From JBAZWE01 sp041660545 (lineage in GTDB: Bacteria > Actinomycetota > Thermoleophilia > BMS3ABIN01), in assembly GCA_041660545.1 (NCBI GenBank), contig JBAZWE010000001.1, forward strand, positions 9,831 to 73,830: a stretch of DNA of 64,000 bases, written 5' to 3'. This document shows positions 18,001-25,795 of the stretch, one piece after another (positions within the stretch are counted from its first letter, which is position 1; every line of letters starts with the position of its first letter). A model generated the notes under the pieces. The model worked only from the letters and a program-made list of their open reading frames with translations. It was not told the origin of the DNA and made no database searches. Position numbers and translations under genes: made by a program.

Positions 18001-18129
18001 GGACAGACATCTGACATCGAGTTAGCGTTCTCAGTCCCCCAGGGACTTCGGAGTTTCCGGACATCTCTGTCTGCAAGCTGCAGGGATGGAAGTGGTGAGG
18101 AAATATGGTTCGGACTGCCTCCCGGATAA
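15003..18129 (+). CDS. Large secreted protein: beta-propeller repeats, Vps62-like domain and Fn3, interrupted by an assembly gap
   Basis: A 10-N gap at 16304-16313 splits one gene of more than 1000 residues. The N-terminus has a hydrophobic export signal. A TolB-like propeller follows, with repeats of the form SGNIVVYQDNR and RGNIITWEDKRNGDRDIY. After the gap comes a Vps62-type region (YFNNHPMLSHEGDWELIEVELD, VSASQHAYGK, PVIYVAKGSHANYF). A beta-sandwich with a Ca-binding-like DSDNDGVAD motif follows, then a fibronectin-III domain (VDLNAERLVNGSVRLRWRAPGDDDG...) and a C-terminal CARDB-like domain. The frames on both sides read cleanly into the gap. The start is uncertain among TTG 15003, ATG 15009 and ATG 15015, with GAGGAAG upstream. 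It is probably an extracellular or surface protein; no enzymatic role is shown. Confidence 0.7.
16304..16313. other. Scaffold gap (10 N)
   Basis: Ten Ns interrupt the large secreted-protein gene. As at 11544, the size is probably a placeholder. Both gaps fall inside repeat-rich surface-protein genes, which are hard to assemble. Confidence 0.99.
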
Positions 18130-18228
18130 GGTCGTGATCGCATGTCAGAGCGATATATGCCGGCTACGGCAAGAGAGCTTCAATAAACCGGCGGGGAATT
18201 AAACGAAACCCGGAAAAAGGATCAGGAC

Positions 18229-19356
18229 TTGAACGAAAAAAATGAATCAGGAGCCATTTCCGACGATCGTGCATCAGGCGAGCCTGCTGTCGATACTTCG
18301 GATCAAATAATCAGCAGCAGATCCCTGATAGGCGATCTGGCGTGGGGAGGTGCGGGCGCAATCACTTTCGTCCTGACCGCAAGCAGCCTTACGGTACTGG
18401 TCTATCTATATGGAAGCCTCGCGGACGTCACGCCCGAGTTCCCCCTGATCTTTTCCAGGCAGTTCCTGTTGTTGTCTGTCGCCATCATGGCAGGTTCGCC
18501 TTGCGTCAGTGTCATGGCGGCCCGCCGGTTTGCCGGAGTCCGGTTGAGTATGGCCCTCCCATTCGGCGCCGGAGCTGGTTTTTTAATTGCGATATCGCTT
18601 TGGTTCGAAGCAAACGGCGCCGGCGGCAATCCCTTCGACTGGCCTGACATGGTCTGGTTTCTCCAGACAGGCCTTTCTGGAGCGGCCGCCGGCGCGGTAA
18701 TAGGTTCAGGGGTATCCCGATGCACGGATCACGGCGGAATTGATGAAAAAGTGCAAGCAGGAAGGGCTGTTGTGTTGTGGAAGTTTTTGCTTGCCCTTGT
18801 GCTGGTGGTGGTTCTCGCCATGGGTCTTCCCTTCCTGTTTCTTAGGTCCGCAAAAAATACGTTCCGGGACAGAGCCATGGAGGAAGCCATGAGTGTGTTC
18901 AGGCTGCCACGGGAGATGAGGCTCTCAGTCGTTGATGAGGGTTCCGCAATCGAGGCCATCGGGAGCAATCGGCGATTCAAGGCCCATGGAAACTGGGAAG
19001 CTGACGGCCGCACCGGCACAGTCATCGTCACCGGAATGCGTAACGGTTTTGAAGTGGAGCCGGATAGTGTCAGCGCTTCCCTGCAATCCTCCGGTTATCC
19101 ATATCAGGGTCTGGTTGATTGGGATGACACCAGGTCCGGGTCCGTCGCGGTGATGGCAGTCAGCGAGCTGGCCGGGTCTTATTGTTTAAGACCGCTTGAA
19201 TATAAGTCAACAACCGGATCAGACAGGCGAAGCCGGGCGGTAAATCTGGGGGGAGACGGCATCGTAGCCGTAGCGCGACCCTTGCGTGCAAATGATTCCA
19301 GTGATGGAATATACATCACTTTTTCCATTGCCGGGATGAATAAAGAAAGCATATAG
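18229..19356 (+). CDS. Integral membrane protein of unknown function
   Basis: The 375-residue product has a hydrophilic N-terminus of about 40 residues. Four transmembrane helices lie at about 45-70, 80-100, 108-128 and 140-165, and a fifth at about 183-205. An extracytoplasmic C-terminal domain of about 165 residues follows. The C-terminal part is strand-rich (GTVIVTGMRNGFEVEPDSVSASL, SGSVAVMAVSELAGSYCLRP) but matches no family I know. The TTG start follows AAGGATCAGGAC. It lies 100 bases after the large secreted protein on the same strand, so a functional link is possible. No function is proposed. Confidence 0.65.
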   Translation: MNEKNESGAISDDRASGEPAVDTSDQIISSRSLIGDLAWGGAGAITFVLTASSLTVLVYLYGSLADVTPEFPLIFSRQFLLLSVAIMAGSPCVSVMAARRFAGVRLSMALPFGAGAGFLIAISLWFEANGAGGNPFDWPDMVWFLQTGLSGAAAGAVIGSGVSRCTDHGGIDEKVQAGRAVVLWKFLLALVLVVVLAMGLPFLFLRSAKNTFRDRAMEEAMSVFRLPREMRLSVVDEGSAIEAIGSNRRFKAHGNWEADGRTGTVIVTGMRNGFEVEPDSVSASLQSSGYPYQGLVDWDDTRSGSVAVMAVSELAGSYCLRPLEYKSTTGSDRRSRAVNLGGDGIVAVARPLRANDSSDGIYITFSIAGMNKESI

Positions 19357-19806
19357 ACGAGCGAATCCGTGCAAGTGGCGGATTATGCCGGAGAAGAATG
19401 GCTTCACTGGCTCATCGCCGGGTTTCCGGATGTGGAAAACCTGTCGCTCTCCGGGACAAGGCTGTAAATCAATTCTTTCCATGAAAGTGCACCATATTGA
19501 TGGTTCACGGTTTTGGTAATACTTGTGTTCCGGCTCGATTATCAGATATCCTCGCTTATACCGGCCGGCCCCGGACTGCTACAAGGGGGGAGCCGGCATT
19601 GTGTGCCCTGTCATCGTGGCCGGAATAATCTTGCACCGGTCGCGTTCGATTTGTTTACCCAAAGTGGGTGGCAGGTTTACATAAAGCAGGGCATATTAAC
19701 ACACAGGCTCCGGCTTTCACAGTCAAGCGGGGTAAAAATTTATAAAATGCCTCCATATTGAGCTATTTTATATCGAGTGCAACCTGGTCAACGGCGCCGC
19801 TTTTGC
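19357..19806. other. Gene-free intergenic region upstream of the rimP promoter
   Basis: No gene is supported in this stretch. Short open frames on both strands lack domains and ribosome-binding sites. The promoter and leader of the rimP-nusA operon follow it. Confidence 0.4.
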
Positions 19807-19887
19807 TTGCGGGCTGTTTCAGCGTTGTGATATAATTTCTCTAAACTGCGAGGTGATTTTCGGAGTGGGTTATAGACCCGCTTTTTT
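19807..19887 (+). promoter_or_regulatory. Promoter and attenuator-like leader of the rimP-nusA-infB operon
   Basis: TTGCGG (19807-19812), an 18-base spacer and TATAAT (19831-19836) form a good promoter. About 25 bases past the expected transcript start, AGTGGGT (19864-19870) can pair with ACCCGCT (19876-19882) around a 5-base loop, followed directly by five more T (19883-19887). This is a terminator-like hairpin in the leader just before the first start codon. It would let NusA or a related factor control read-through of its own operon, but that role is inferred. Confidence 0.65.
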
Positions 19888-19889
19888 AT

Positions 19890-20393
19890 TTGGTGCTTGC
19901 AGTGGATAAGACAGCCACAATTTCTCATATAGAAAGGCTCCTGGCCGAGAATCTGCCAGATGTGGATCTTGTGGATGTCGAAGTTGCGGATATTCAGGGA
20001 AACTTCGTACTCAGGGTTTTCATTGACCATCCAGAAGGAGTGGATCACGATTTATGCGTAAAAGTTACGGGTCTTCTCGATTGTTATCAGGAAGACCACA
20101 CGGTCGAGGTTTCCTCACCGGGTATTGAAAGACGGCTGAGAAAGCCTGAGCATTTTCAGGCCGCAGTCGGAAAAAAGATAAATGTAAAAACATTTGGCCC
20201 GGTTGAAGGAGGACGGAACTTCACCGGTTTTTTAATTTCAACAGACGGTGATTCACTGATCATGCAGATGGAAGAGCGCGTGATCTCGCTGTCGCTGGAC
20301 AATGTTGGGAAGGCAAAAACCGTGTTCGAGTTCGAAGACGAACCAGAAGACCGGCTAAGGGCCGGCAAGAAGCGGTCAAAGAAAAGAAAATAA
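19890..20393 (+). CDS. rimP: Ribosome maturation factor RimP
   Basis: The 167-residue product matches RimP, needed for 30S subunit assembly. It has the LPDVDLVDVEVADIQGNFVLRVFIDHPEGVDHDLCVKVTGLL alpha/beta N-domain, the conserved YTLEVSSPGIERRL-type motif (here HTVEVSSPGIERRLRKPEHF), and an SH3-like C-domain from about 95 to 150. A Lys/Arg-rich tail (KKRSKKRK) ends it. It is the first gene of the operon with nusA, ylxR, infB, ylxP, rbfA, truB and ribF. The TTG start lies just beyond the leader hairpin; GTG 19902 is an alternative. Confidence 0.92.
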   Translation: MVLAVDKTATISHIERLLAENLPDVDLVDVEVADIQGNFVLRVFIDHPEGVDHDLCVKVTGLLDCYQEDHTVEVSSPGIERRLRKPEHFQAAVGKKINVKTFGPVEGGRNFTGFLISTDGDSLIMQMEERVISLSLDNVGKAKTVFEFEDEPEDRLRAGKKRSKKRK

Positions 20394-20443
20394 CGCCCCC
20401 GGCGGTAAACACCGGGATTGTCATATAGATAAAGGAGTCCATT

Positions 20444-21838
20444 GTGAGCAAGGAAATCGTTGAAGCCCTGAGGCTTCTGGAAGAGGAAAAGGGAATCAGC
20501 TTCCAGGTGTTGCTGACCGCGCTCGAGGACGCCCTGTTGTCCGCATACAAAAAGACACCGGAGGCTGTTGACTACGCCAGGGTTGAAATAGATCCCGAGA
20601 GCGGTGAGATAAATATTTTTGAATTGATCCTCCCCGAGCGTCCGGCAGCGGTTGTGGCCCAGGAAGCCGCGGACGCGGCGGCCGCCGAGGCCGGAGAAGA
20701 GGTTGAAGTGTCCACGGAAGAAGAGGGCGCAACCGCCGAGACTGCCGTGGTAGAGGAAGAAGAGGAGGAGTTCGATCTCTCCATGTATGACGAGAGTGAG
20801 ATCGAGAAGGTCAAGCTGGAGACGCCGGAGGATTTCGGGCGTATCGCGGCCCAGACCGCCAAGCAGGTTATCTTTCAGCGTATCCGCGAAGCCGAGCGGG
20901 ACATGATGTTCGATGAGTACCAGGACCGCAAGGGCGAGATCGTCACCGGTATCGTACAGCAGAGCGACCAGCGCTACACCCTGGTCGACCTTGGCAAGGT
21001 GGAGGCCCTGCTTCCCGAAAGCGAGCAGGTCGACCATGAGCGTTACGACCACGGTTCCCGTATCAAGGCTGTTATCGTGGATGTGCGTGACCATACCAAG
21101 GGGCCGCAGGTGATCGTCTCCCGCCGCAGTGACGAACTTATCCGCAAGCTGTTCGAGCTGGAAGTCCCGGAAGTCGCGGATGGACTGGTTGTCATCAGAA
21201 ACATAGCTCGCGAGCCGGGTTACCGTTCCAAGATCGCCGTTGAGTCCAAGGAAGACGGTATCGATCCTGTCGGTGCGTGTGTAGGTCCCCGTGGCTCACG
21301 TGTGCGCATGGTGGTCAGTGAGCTTCGCGGTGAGAAAATCGATATCATTCCCTACAACGACGAGCCGGCGCGATTCGTCGCAAAGGCATTGAGCCCCGCC
21401 ATGGTGCGCGAGGTGCTCGTGGATGACGAGGAAAAATCTGCTACAGTCGTAGTTCCCGATGACCAGCTTTCACTGGCAATCGGCAAGGAGGGGCAGAACG
21501 CCCGCCTGGCCAACAAGCTGACGGGCTGGCGCATCGATATCAAGAGTGAGAGCCAGATGGCGGAAGAGGAAGACACCATGGCCTTTTCAGACGAAGAGGT
21601 CGAAGAGCTCGCCGGCCGCTGTTGCGCTCTTACCAAAAGTGGCAAGCGTTGTCCGAACGCGTCGCTTCCCGGCACCAGGTACTGTGGCATTCCTTCTCAC
21701 CAGAAACAGGCTGAGGAGGAGCAGACCGGTGAGGCGGATTCGGCGCCGGAGCCCACTTCTGCCGAAGCGGATGCGGAGAATGAAAGCAGCGAGGTGGGAG
21801 AGGCCGAAGCGGCCCCTACCGGCGAACCGGGTAAGTAA
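20444..21838 (+). CDS. nusA: Transcription termination/antitermination factor NusA with acidic insertion and Cys/His tail
   Basis: The 464-residue NusA has the N-terminal RNA-polymerase-binding domain, an S1 domain (about 165-230), KH1 (about 255-310) and KH2 (about 325-370, with LSLAIGKEGQNARLA). Two parts are unusual. Residues about 66-118 are an Ala/Glu-rich insertion with a run of acidic residues inside the N-domain. The C-terminus (393-419) carries CC-x8-C-x10-C-x4-H around GKRCPNASLPGTRYCGIPSH, which looks like a small zinc-binding module. An acidic tail follows. GTG 20444 has AGGAG upstream. NusA controls pausing, termination and antitermination; the added module could bind RNA, protein or zinc. 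Confidence 0.93.
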   Translation: MSKEIVEALRLLEEEKGISFQVLLTALEDALLSAYKKTPEAVDYARVEIDPESGEINIFELILPERPAAVVAQEAADAAAAEAGEEVEVSTEEEGATAETAVVEEEEEEFDLSMYDESEIEKVKLETPEDFGRIAAQTAKQVIFQRIREAERDMMFDEYQDRKGEIVTGIVQQSDQRYTLVDLGKVEALLPESEQVDHERYDHGSRIKAVIVDVRDHTKGPQVIVSRRSDELIRKLFELEVPEVADGLVVIRNIAREPGYRSKIAVESKEDGIDPVGACVGPRGSRVRMVVSELRGEKIDIIPYNDEPARFVAKALSPAMVREVLVDDEEKSATVVVPDDQLSLAIGKEGQNARLANKLTGWRIDIKSESQMAEEEDTMAFSDEEVEELAGRCCALTKSGKRCPNASLPGTRYCGIPSHQKQAEEEQTGEADSAPEPTSAEADAENESSEVGEAEAAPTGEPGK

Positions 21839-21840
21839 CC

Positions 21841-22131
21841 TTGGTCCGCCGTGGGCATGTCCCGCAGCGGATGTGTGAAGGATGCCGCCGCCGGTTTGCA
21901 CAAGATACGCTGGTTCGGTTTACCGTGCACGACGCAAACGGGGAGAGACTTATAGTAATCGATCCTTCCGGGCGCCGTAAGGGACGCGGAGCATATACCT
22001 GCCGAAGCCATGAGTGTTTTAACCGGGCAGCGGGTAGAAAGTCAAAAGCCCTGGTGCGCCGTTTGGGAGCGACAGGTGTCCACCCTGATCTGGAAAGTGA
22101 GTTTGCGCGACTTTTTGAATCGCGCGGGTAA
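21841..22131 (+). CDS. ylxR: YlxR/RnpM family protein (RNase P modulator)
   Basis: The 96-residue protein has the DUF448 signature: PQRMCEGCRRRFAQDTLVRF at the N-terminus, IDPSGRRKGRGAYTC in the middle, then CFNRAAGRKSKALVRRL. In Bacillus subtilis the homologue, RnpM, binds RNase P RNA and modulates its activity. The place between nusA and infB is the conserved one. It starts with TTG two bases after the nusA stop, and its stop overlaps the infB start by one base. Confidence 0.9.
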   Translation: MVRRGHVPQRMCEGCRRRFAQDTLVRFTVHDANGERLIVIDPSGRRKGRGAYTCRSHECFNRAAGRKSKALVRRLGATGVHPDLESEFARLFESRG

Positions 22132-24239
22132 TGAATATGGCAAAAAAAAGAGTCTATGAAATAGCGAAAGAAAATGACCTGACCAGCGCCGACGTGGTCA
22201 AGAAGTTAAAGACCGCCGGCATCGAGGTCAGCGGCAGCCTGGCCAGCGTGGATGAAGAAGACGCAAAGAAAGCGCTCGCCGGCGTAAAGGCGCCACCCAA
22301 AAAACAGCGCAAGGCGCCGGTCAAGGCAAATAATCTCGGCAAGCGCCGTCGCGTCATCATAGATCCGTCAGCTGCCAAACGTCGCAGTTTCGTGCCCGCG
22401 GGACGTCACCAGCGCGCGCGTCACAAGGGACGCAAGGGCAGCGGCGAAGCCACCGCCGTGGCTGAGCGCCAGGAGGTCGCGGCCAAACCTTCCTCCGATA
22501 CCGTCATCAAGGTCAACTCGGGCGCCACGATCAAGGAACTGTCTTCGCAGTTGGGCATATCGACTTCCGACATCATCAAACTCCTGATGAGCTATGGCGA
22601 GATGGCGACCATTACACAATCTTTGAGCGATGAGGCTATTTCAACGCTGTCTGACGATCTTGAGCGCAAAGTAGAGATCGTTCACGTGCAGGAGGAAGAA
22701 GAGATTGAAGTCATCGACCGTCCCGAGGACCTGCTTTACCGGGCGCCGGTTGTAACCATAATGGGACATGTCGATCACGGCAAGACATCCCTTCTGGACG
22801 CGGTGCGCTCAACCGAGGTAACCGCCACCGAAGCGGGCGGTATAACGCAGCACATCGGCGCTTACCAGGTAGCGCACGCCGGCAAGCGGATCACTTTCCT
22901 GGATACTCCCGGCCATGAGGCTTTCACGGCCATGCGCGCCCGCGGCGCCAAGGTTACCGATATTGCTGTGCTGGTCGTTGCGGCTGATGACGGAGTCATG
23001 CCACAGACGATAGAGGCTATCGATCACGCCAAGGCGGCCGGAGTGCCGATCGTCGTTGCCGTGAACAAGATTGACAAGCCTGAAGCCAACCCCGAGCGGG
23101 TGCGTCAGGAGCTTACCGAACACGGACTTGTTCCCGAGGACTGGGGCGGAGATACCGTATTTATTGACGTCAGCGCCAAGAAGAAGATCGGGCTGACGAA
23201 CATGCTGGAAATGATCCAGCTGGTCGCGGAAGTGCAGGAACTGAAGGCAAATCCGGATACTGAAGCCAGCGGGGTGATCATCGAATCAAAGCTCGACACC
23301 GGCCGTGGCGTTGTGGCCACCGTGCTGATAGCCAGGGGCACGATACGCGTCGGCGACGCGATAGTAGCGGGTCAGGCCTCCGGCAAGGTCAAGGCCATGA
23401 ATGATTACAAGGGCAGGCCGCTCAAGGAAGCAGGTCCGTCGGTGCCGGTTGAGATCCTCGGATTTGATATCGTTCCGCAGGCGGGCGAGACCTGCCGTGT
23501 TGTCGAGGACGAGCGCAAGGCCAGGACTCTGGCCGGCCGCCGCTCCGACCGTATCAAGGCCGAGTTGCTGGCCAAACGCCGTGCCTTTACCTTGGACGAT
23601 GTCTTCGCGCGCATCAAGGAAGGCGAGGTCAAGGACCTTAATCTCATCATCAAAGCCGATGTGGCCGGTTCCGTCGAGGCGCTGGAAGAAGCGTTGAAAC
23701 AGATCAAGCACGTCGAGGTCAAGATCAACATCATCCATACCGGTGTTGGCGCGATCAATGAGTCCGACGTCATGCTGGCCGCGGCTTCACAGGCGATTGT
23801 GCTCGGCTTTAACGTGCGGCCAAGCGCCGCCGCCAAGACCGTGGCCGATCTCGAGGGCGTTGACGTGCGCACTTACAGCGTCATCTACAAAGTCACGGAG
23901 GACGTCAAGGCGGCGCTGATCGGCATGCTGGCGCCGACCTATGTGGAAGAGGAGTTGGGTGAGGCTGAGATCCGCTCACTGTTCAAGGCCTCCAAGCTCG
24001 GGACTATCGCCGGCTGCTATGTTACCCGTGGCAAGGTGACCCGTAACGCGCAGGTACGCGTGGTCCGCGATGGCACGATCATCTATGACGGCAAGCTGTC
24101 TTCGTTGCACCGTTTCAAGGAAGATGTCCGCGAGGTTGAGGAAGGCTATGAATGTGGAATGCTTCTTGAGAACTTCAACGACATCAAAGAGGGCGACATC
24201 CTTGAGTTCTACGAGACGAAAGAAGTCAAAGCAAGCTGA
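22131..24239 (+). CDS. infB: Translation initiation factor IF-2
   Basis: The 702-residue GTPase brings initiator tRNA to the 30S subunit. An IF2N module (KKRVYEIAKENDLTSADVVKKLKTAGIEV) and a basic linker come first, then a second IF2N-like module. The G-domain has GHVDHGKTSLLD (P-loop), DTPGHEAF and NKID. Domains II to IV follow, including DFNVRPS-like GFNVRPSAAAK and the C-terminal GMLLENFNDIKEGDILEFYE. The linker is shorter than in most actinomycetes. The start overlaps the ylxR stop (TAATG). Confidence 0.96.
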   Translation: MNMAKKRVYEIAKENDLTSADVVKKLKTAGIEVSGSLASVDEEDAKKALAGVKAPPKKQRKAPVKANNLGKRRRVIIDPSAAKRRSFVPAGRHQRARHKGRKGSGEATAVAERQEVAAKPSSDTVIKVNSGATIKELSSQLGISTSDIIKLLMSYGEMATITQSLSDEAISTLSDDLERKVEIVHVQEEEEIEVIDRPEDLLYRAPVVTIMGHVDHGKTSLLDAVRSTEVTATEAGGITQHIGAYQVAHAGKRITFLDTPGHEAFTAMRARGAKVTDIAVLVVAADDGVMPQTIEAIDHAKAAGVPIVVAVNKIDKPEANPERVRQELTEHGLVPEDWGGDTVFIDVSAKKKIGLTNMLEMIQLVAEVQELKANPDTEASGVIIESKLDTGRGVVATVLIARGTIRVGDAIVAGQASGKVKAMNDYKGRPLKEAGPSVPVEILGFDIVPQAGETCRVVEDERKARTLAGRRSDRIKAELLAKRRAFTLDDVFARIKEGEVKDLNLIIKADVAGSVEALEEALKQIKHVEVKINIIHTGVGAINESDVMLAAASQAIVLGFNVRPSAAAKTVADLEGVDVRTYSVIYKVTEDVKAALIGMLAPTYVEEELGEAEIRSLFKASKLGTIAGCYVTRGKVTRNAQVRVVRDGTIIYDGKLSSLHRFKEDVREVEEGYECGMLLENFNDIKEGDILEFYETKEVKAS

Positions 24240-24537
24240 CGGTTATGTCGGTATCCTGGCGGTGGATATTCACTTCCCCCAGAACGGGTCCCTCAAGGAC
24301 AAACGCCAGCACCTGCGGAGCCTGAAAGCCGGGCTTGCACGCAAGCTGGGCGCCTCGGTGGCCGAAGTCGGATACCACGACCTCTGGCAGCGGACACGGG
24401 TGATATTTTCCATCTGCTCAAACTCTCTTCAGGACTCAGACCACGCCATGGACGAAGCTGTTCGATACCTCGAATCACGTGACTACCTTCTTTCCGCACT
24501 CCATCGCGAGATCATCAAGGTGGAGGGAGAGCAATAA
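24202..24537 (+). CDS. ylxP: DUF503 family protein YlxP
   Basis: The recognised domain is about 95 residues: YVGILAVDIHFPQNGSLKDKRQHLRSLKAGLARKLGASVAEVGYHDLWQRTRVIF and a helical end. This is the DUF503/YlxP family, always found between infB and rbfA in Gram-positive relatives. It is thought to act in ribosome biogenesis, but its biochemical role is not settled. No ATG or GTG lies at the expected position; the best candidate is TTG 24202 with GAGGG upstream, overlapping infB by 38 bases, which would couple translation. Its stop overlaps the rbfA ATG. Confidence 0.82.
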   Translation: MSSTRRKKSKQADGYVGILAVDIHFPQNGSLKDKRQHLRSLKAGLARKLGASVAEVGYHDLWQRTRVIFSICSNSLQDSDHAMDEAVRYLESRDYLLSALHREIIKVEGEQ

Positions 24538-24881
24538 TGGCCGGTTCGAGGATAAGGCGAGTCAACGAAGCCATCCGTGAAGTCTTGAGTGAAGCGCTCG
24601 TCCGGGGGCTCAAGGACCCGCGAGTGGGATTCGTCACGGTGACATCTGTTGATACATCGCCAGATTTGAAGTCCGCCAAGGTCTATGTGAGCGTGCTGGG
24701 AGAGGAACCGGAGCGTAATGAGACGCTTGAGGGACTGGAATGCTCGAGCGGATACATGCAATCGCTCATTGCAAAACAGCTGAGCCTGAAACGCACCCCG
24801 CAGCTTGTATTCATCTATGACGAGAGCATCGAGCATGGCCTGAGGATAGAAAGACTGTTGAAGGATATGGATTTTGAATAA
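24537..24881 (+). CDS. rbfA: Ribosome-binding factor A
   Basis: The 114-residue KH-fold protein matches RbfA, which matures the 16S rRNA 5' end on the 30S subunit. It has RIRRVNEAIREVLSEALVRGLKDPRVGFVTVTSVDTSPDLKSAKVYVSVLG and the C-terminal LKRTPQLVFIYDESIEHGLRIERLL. The length is typical. It overlaps ylxP by one base and truB by eight bases, so the genes are translationally coupled. Confidence 0.95.
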   Translation: MAGSRIRRVNEAIREVLSEALVRGLKDPRVGFVTVTSVDTSPDLKSAKVYVSVLGEEPERNETLEGLECSSGYMQSLIAKQLSLKRTPQLVFIYDESIEHGLRIERLLKDMDFE

Positions 24882-25779
24882 TACAGAGACGCAAAAAGCG
24901 GCAGCCTGCGGCGTGTTGATGGTTGACAAGCCGTCCGGTAAAAGTTCGCATGATATCGTCTATATGGTGCGGAGGATGACCGGCATCAAAAAGGTCGGCC
25001 ACGGCGGCACCCTGGATCCGTTTGCAACGGGGCTTTTACTGATGCTGGTGGGCAAGGCCACGAGGCTCTTTGATTTTCTGGCCCCGCTGGTTAAGGAATA
25101 CCGCGTGACGGCTCAATTCGGATCTGTCTCATCCACCGGAGATATAGATGGCGAGATCAGTCCGGTCCCAGGTAGCGTCGATGAAGATTCTCTTAAGAGG
25201 ATACTTCCGGATTTTACGGGAAAGATCCAGCAGAAGGTGCCGGCATATTCCGCCGTGAAGGTCGACGGCGTCGCCCTCTACAAGAAGGCCCGCGCCGGCA
25301 TCAAGGTCGAGTTACCCGTGCGCGAGGTGGAGATTATCAGTCTGGATCTTGTTTCCTTCGATAGCGCCTCTCAGCAGGCAGTTCTGGATGTTGTCTGCTC
25401 CAAGGGGACTTACATCAGGCAGCTTTGTGAAGACCTGGGCGAGGCGTTGGAAAGCGGTGCTTACGCAGCCGCGTTGCGTCGCAATGCAGTCGGTGAGATG
25501 CACATCGAGCAGGCGTCGACTGTCCATGAACTGGAAGAAATTTCGAGGGAATCGATACTCTCTTCCACTAACACGTCTTTTATTTCCTGTTTAGGTGCGC
25601 TATATTTCCTTCCCGTGAGAGAACTGGATGAAAAGGAAGTCAGAGCCGTCACCTGCGGGCGGCCGATCGATGGCGAATATACAACGCCGGTGCGTCTGGC
25701 CCGGGACGGCCGCCTTCTGGCGGTATACGGCCCTGATGACGATTCCGGGATAATCCGCCCATTGGTGGTACTGTCGTGA
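24874..25779 (+). CDS. truB: tRNA pseudouridine(55) synthase TruB
   Basis: The 301-residue enzyme makes pseudouridine 55 in the tRNA T-loop. The catalytic aspartate lies in KKVGHGGTLDPFATGLL (motif II), KPSGKSSHDIV is motif I, and PAYSAVKVDGVALYKKAR with KGTYIRQLCEDLG completes the TruB signature. The C-terminal PUA-like domain is present. TTG 24874 overlaps the end of rbfA. Length and order are normal for this operon. Confidence 0.95.
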   Translation: MNNTETQKAAACGVLMVDKPSGKSSHDIVYMVRRMTGIKKVGHGGTLDPFATGLLLMLVGKATRLFDFLAPLVKEYRVTAQFGSVSSTGDIDGEISPVPGSVDEDSLKRILPDFTGKIQQKVPAYSAVKVDGVALYKKARAGIKVELPVREVEIISLDLVSFDSASQQAVLDVVCSKGTYIRQLCEDLGEALESGAYAAALRRNAVGEMHIEQASTVHELEEISRESILSSTNTSFISCLGALYFLPVRELDEKEVRAVTCGRPIDGEYTTPVRLARDGRLLAVYGPDDDSGIIRPLVVLS

Positions 25780-25795
25780 AACAGACCGATGCCGC

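Noticed and set aside
20156..21094. 312-codon minus-strand frame opposite rimP and nusA
   Set aside because: Shadow of conserved coding sequence without a recognisable domain.
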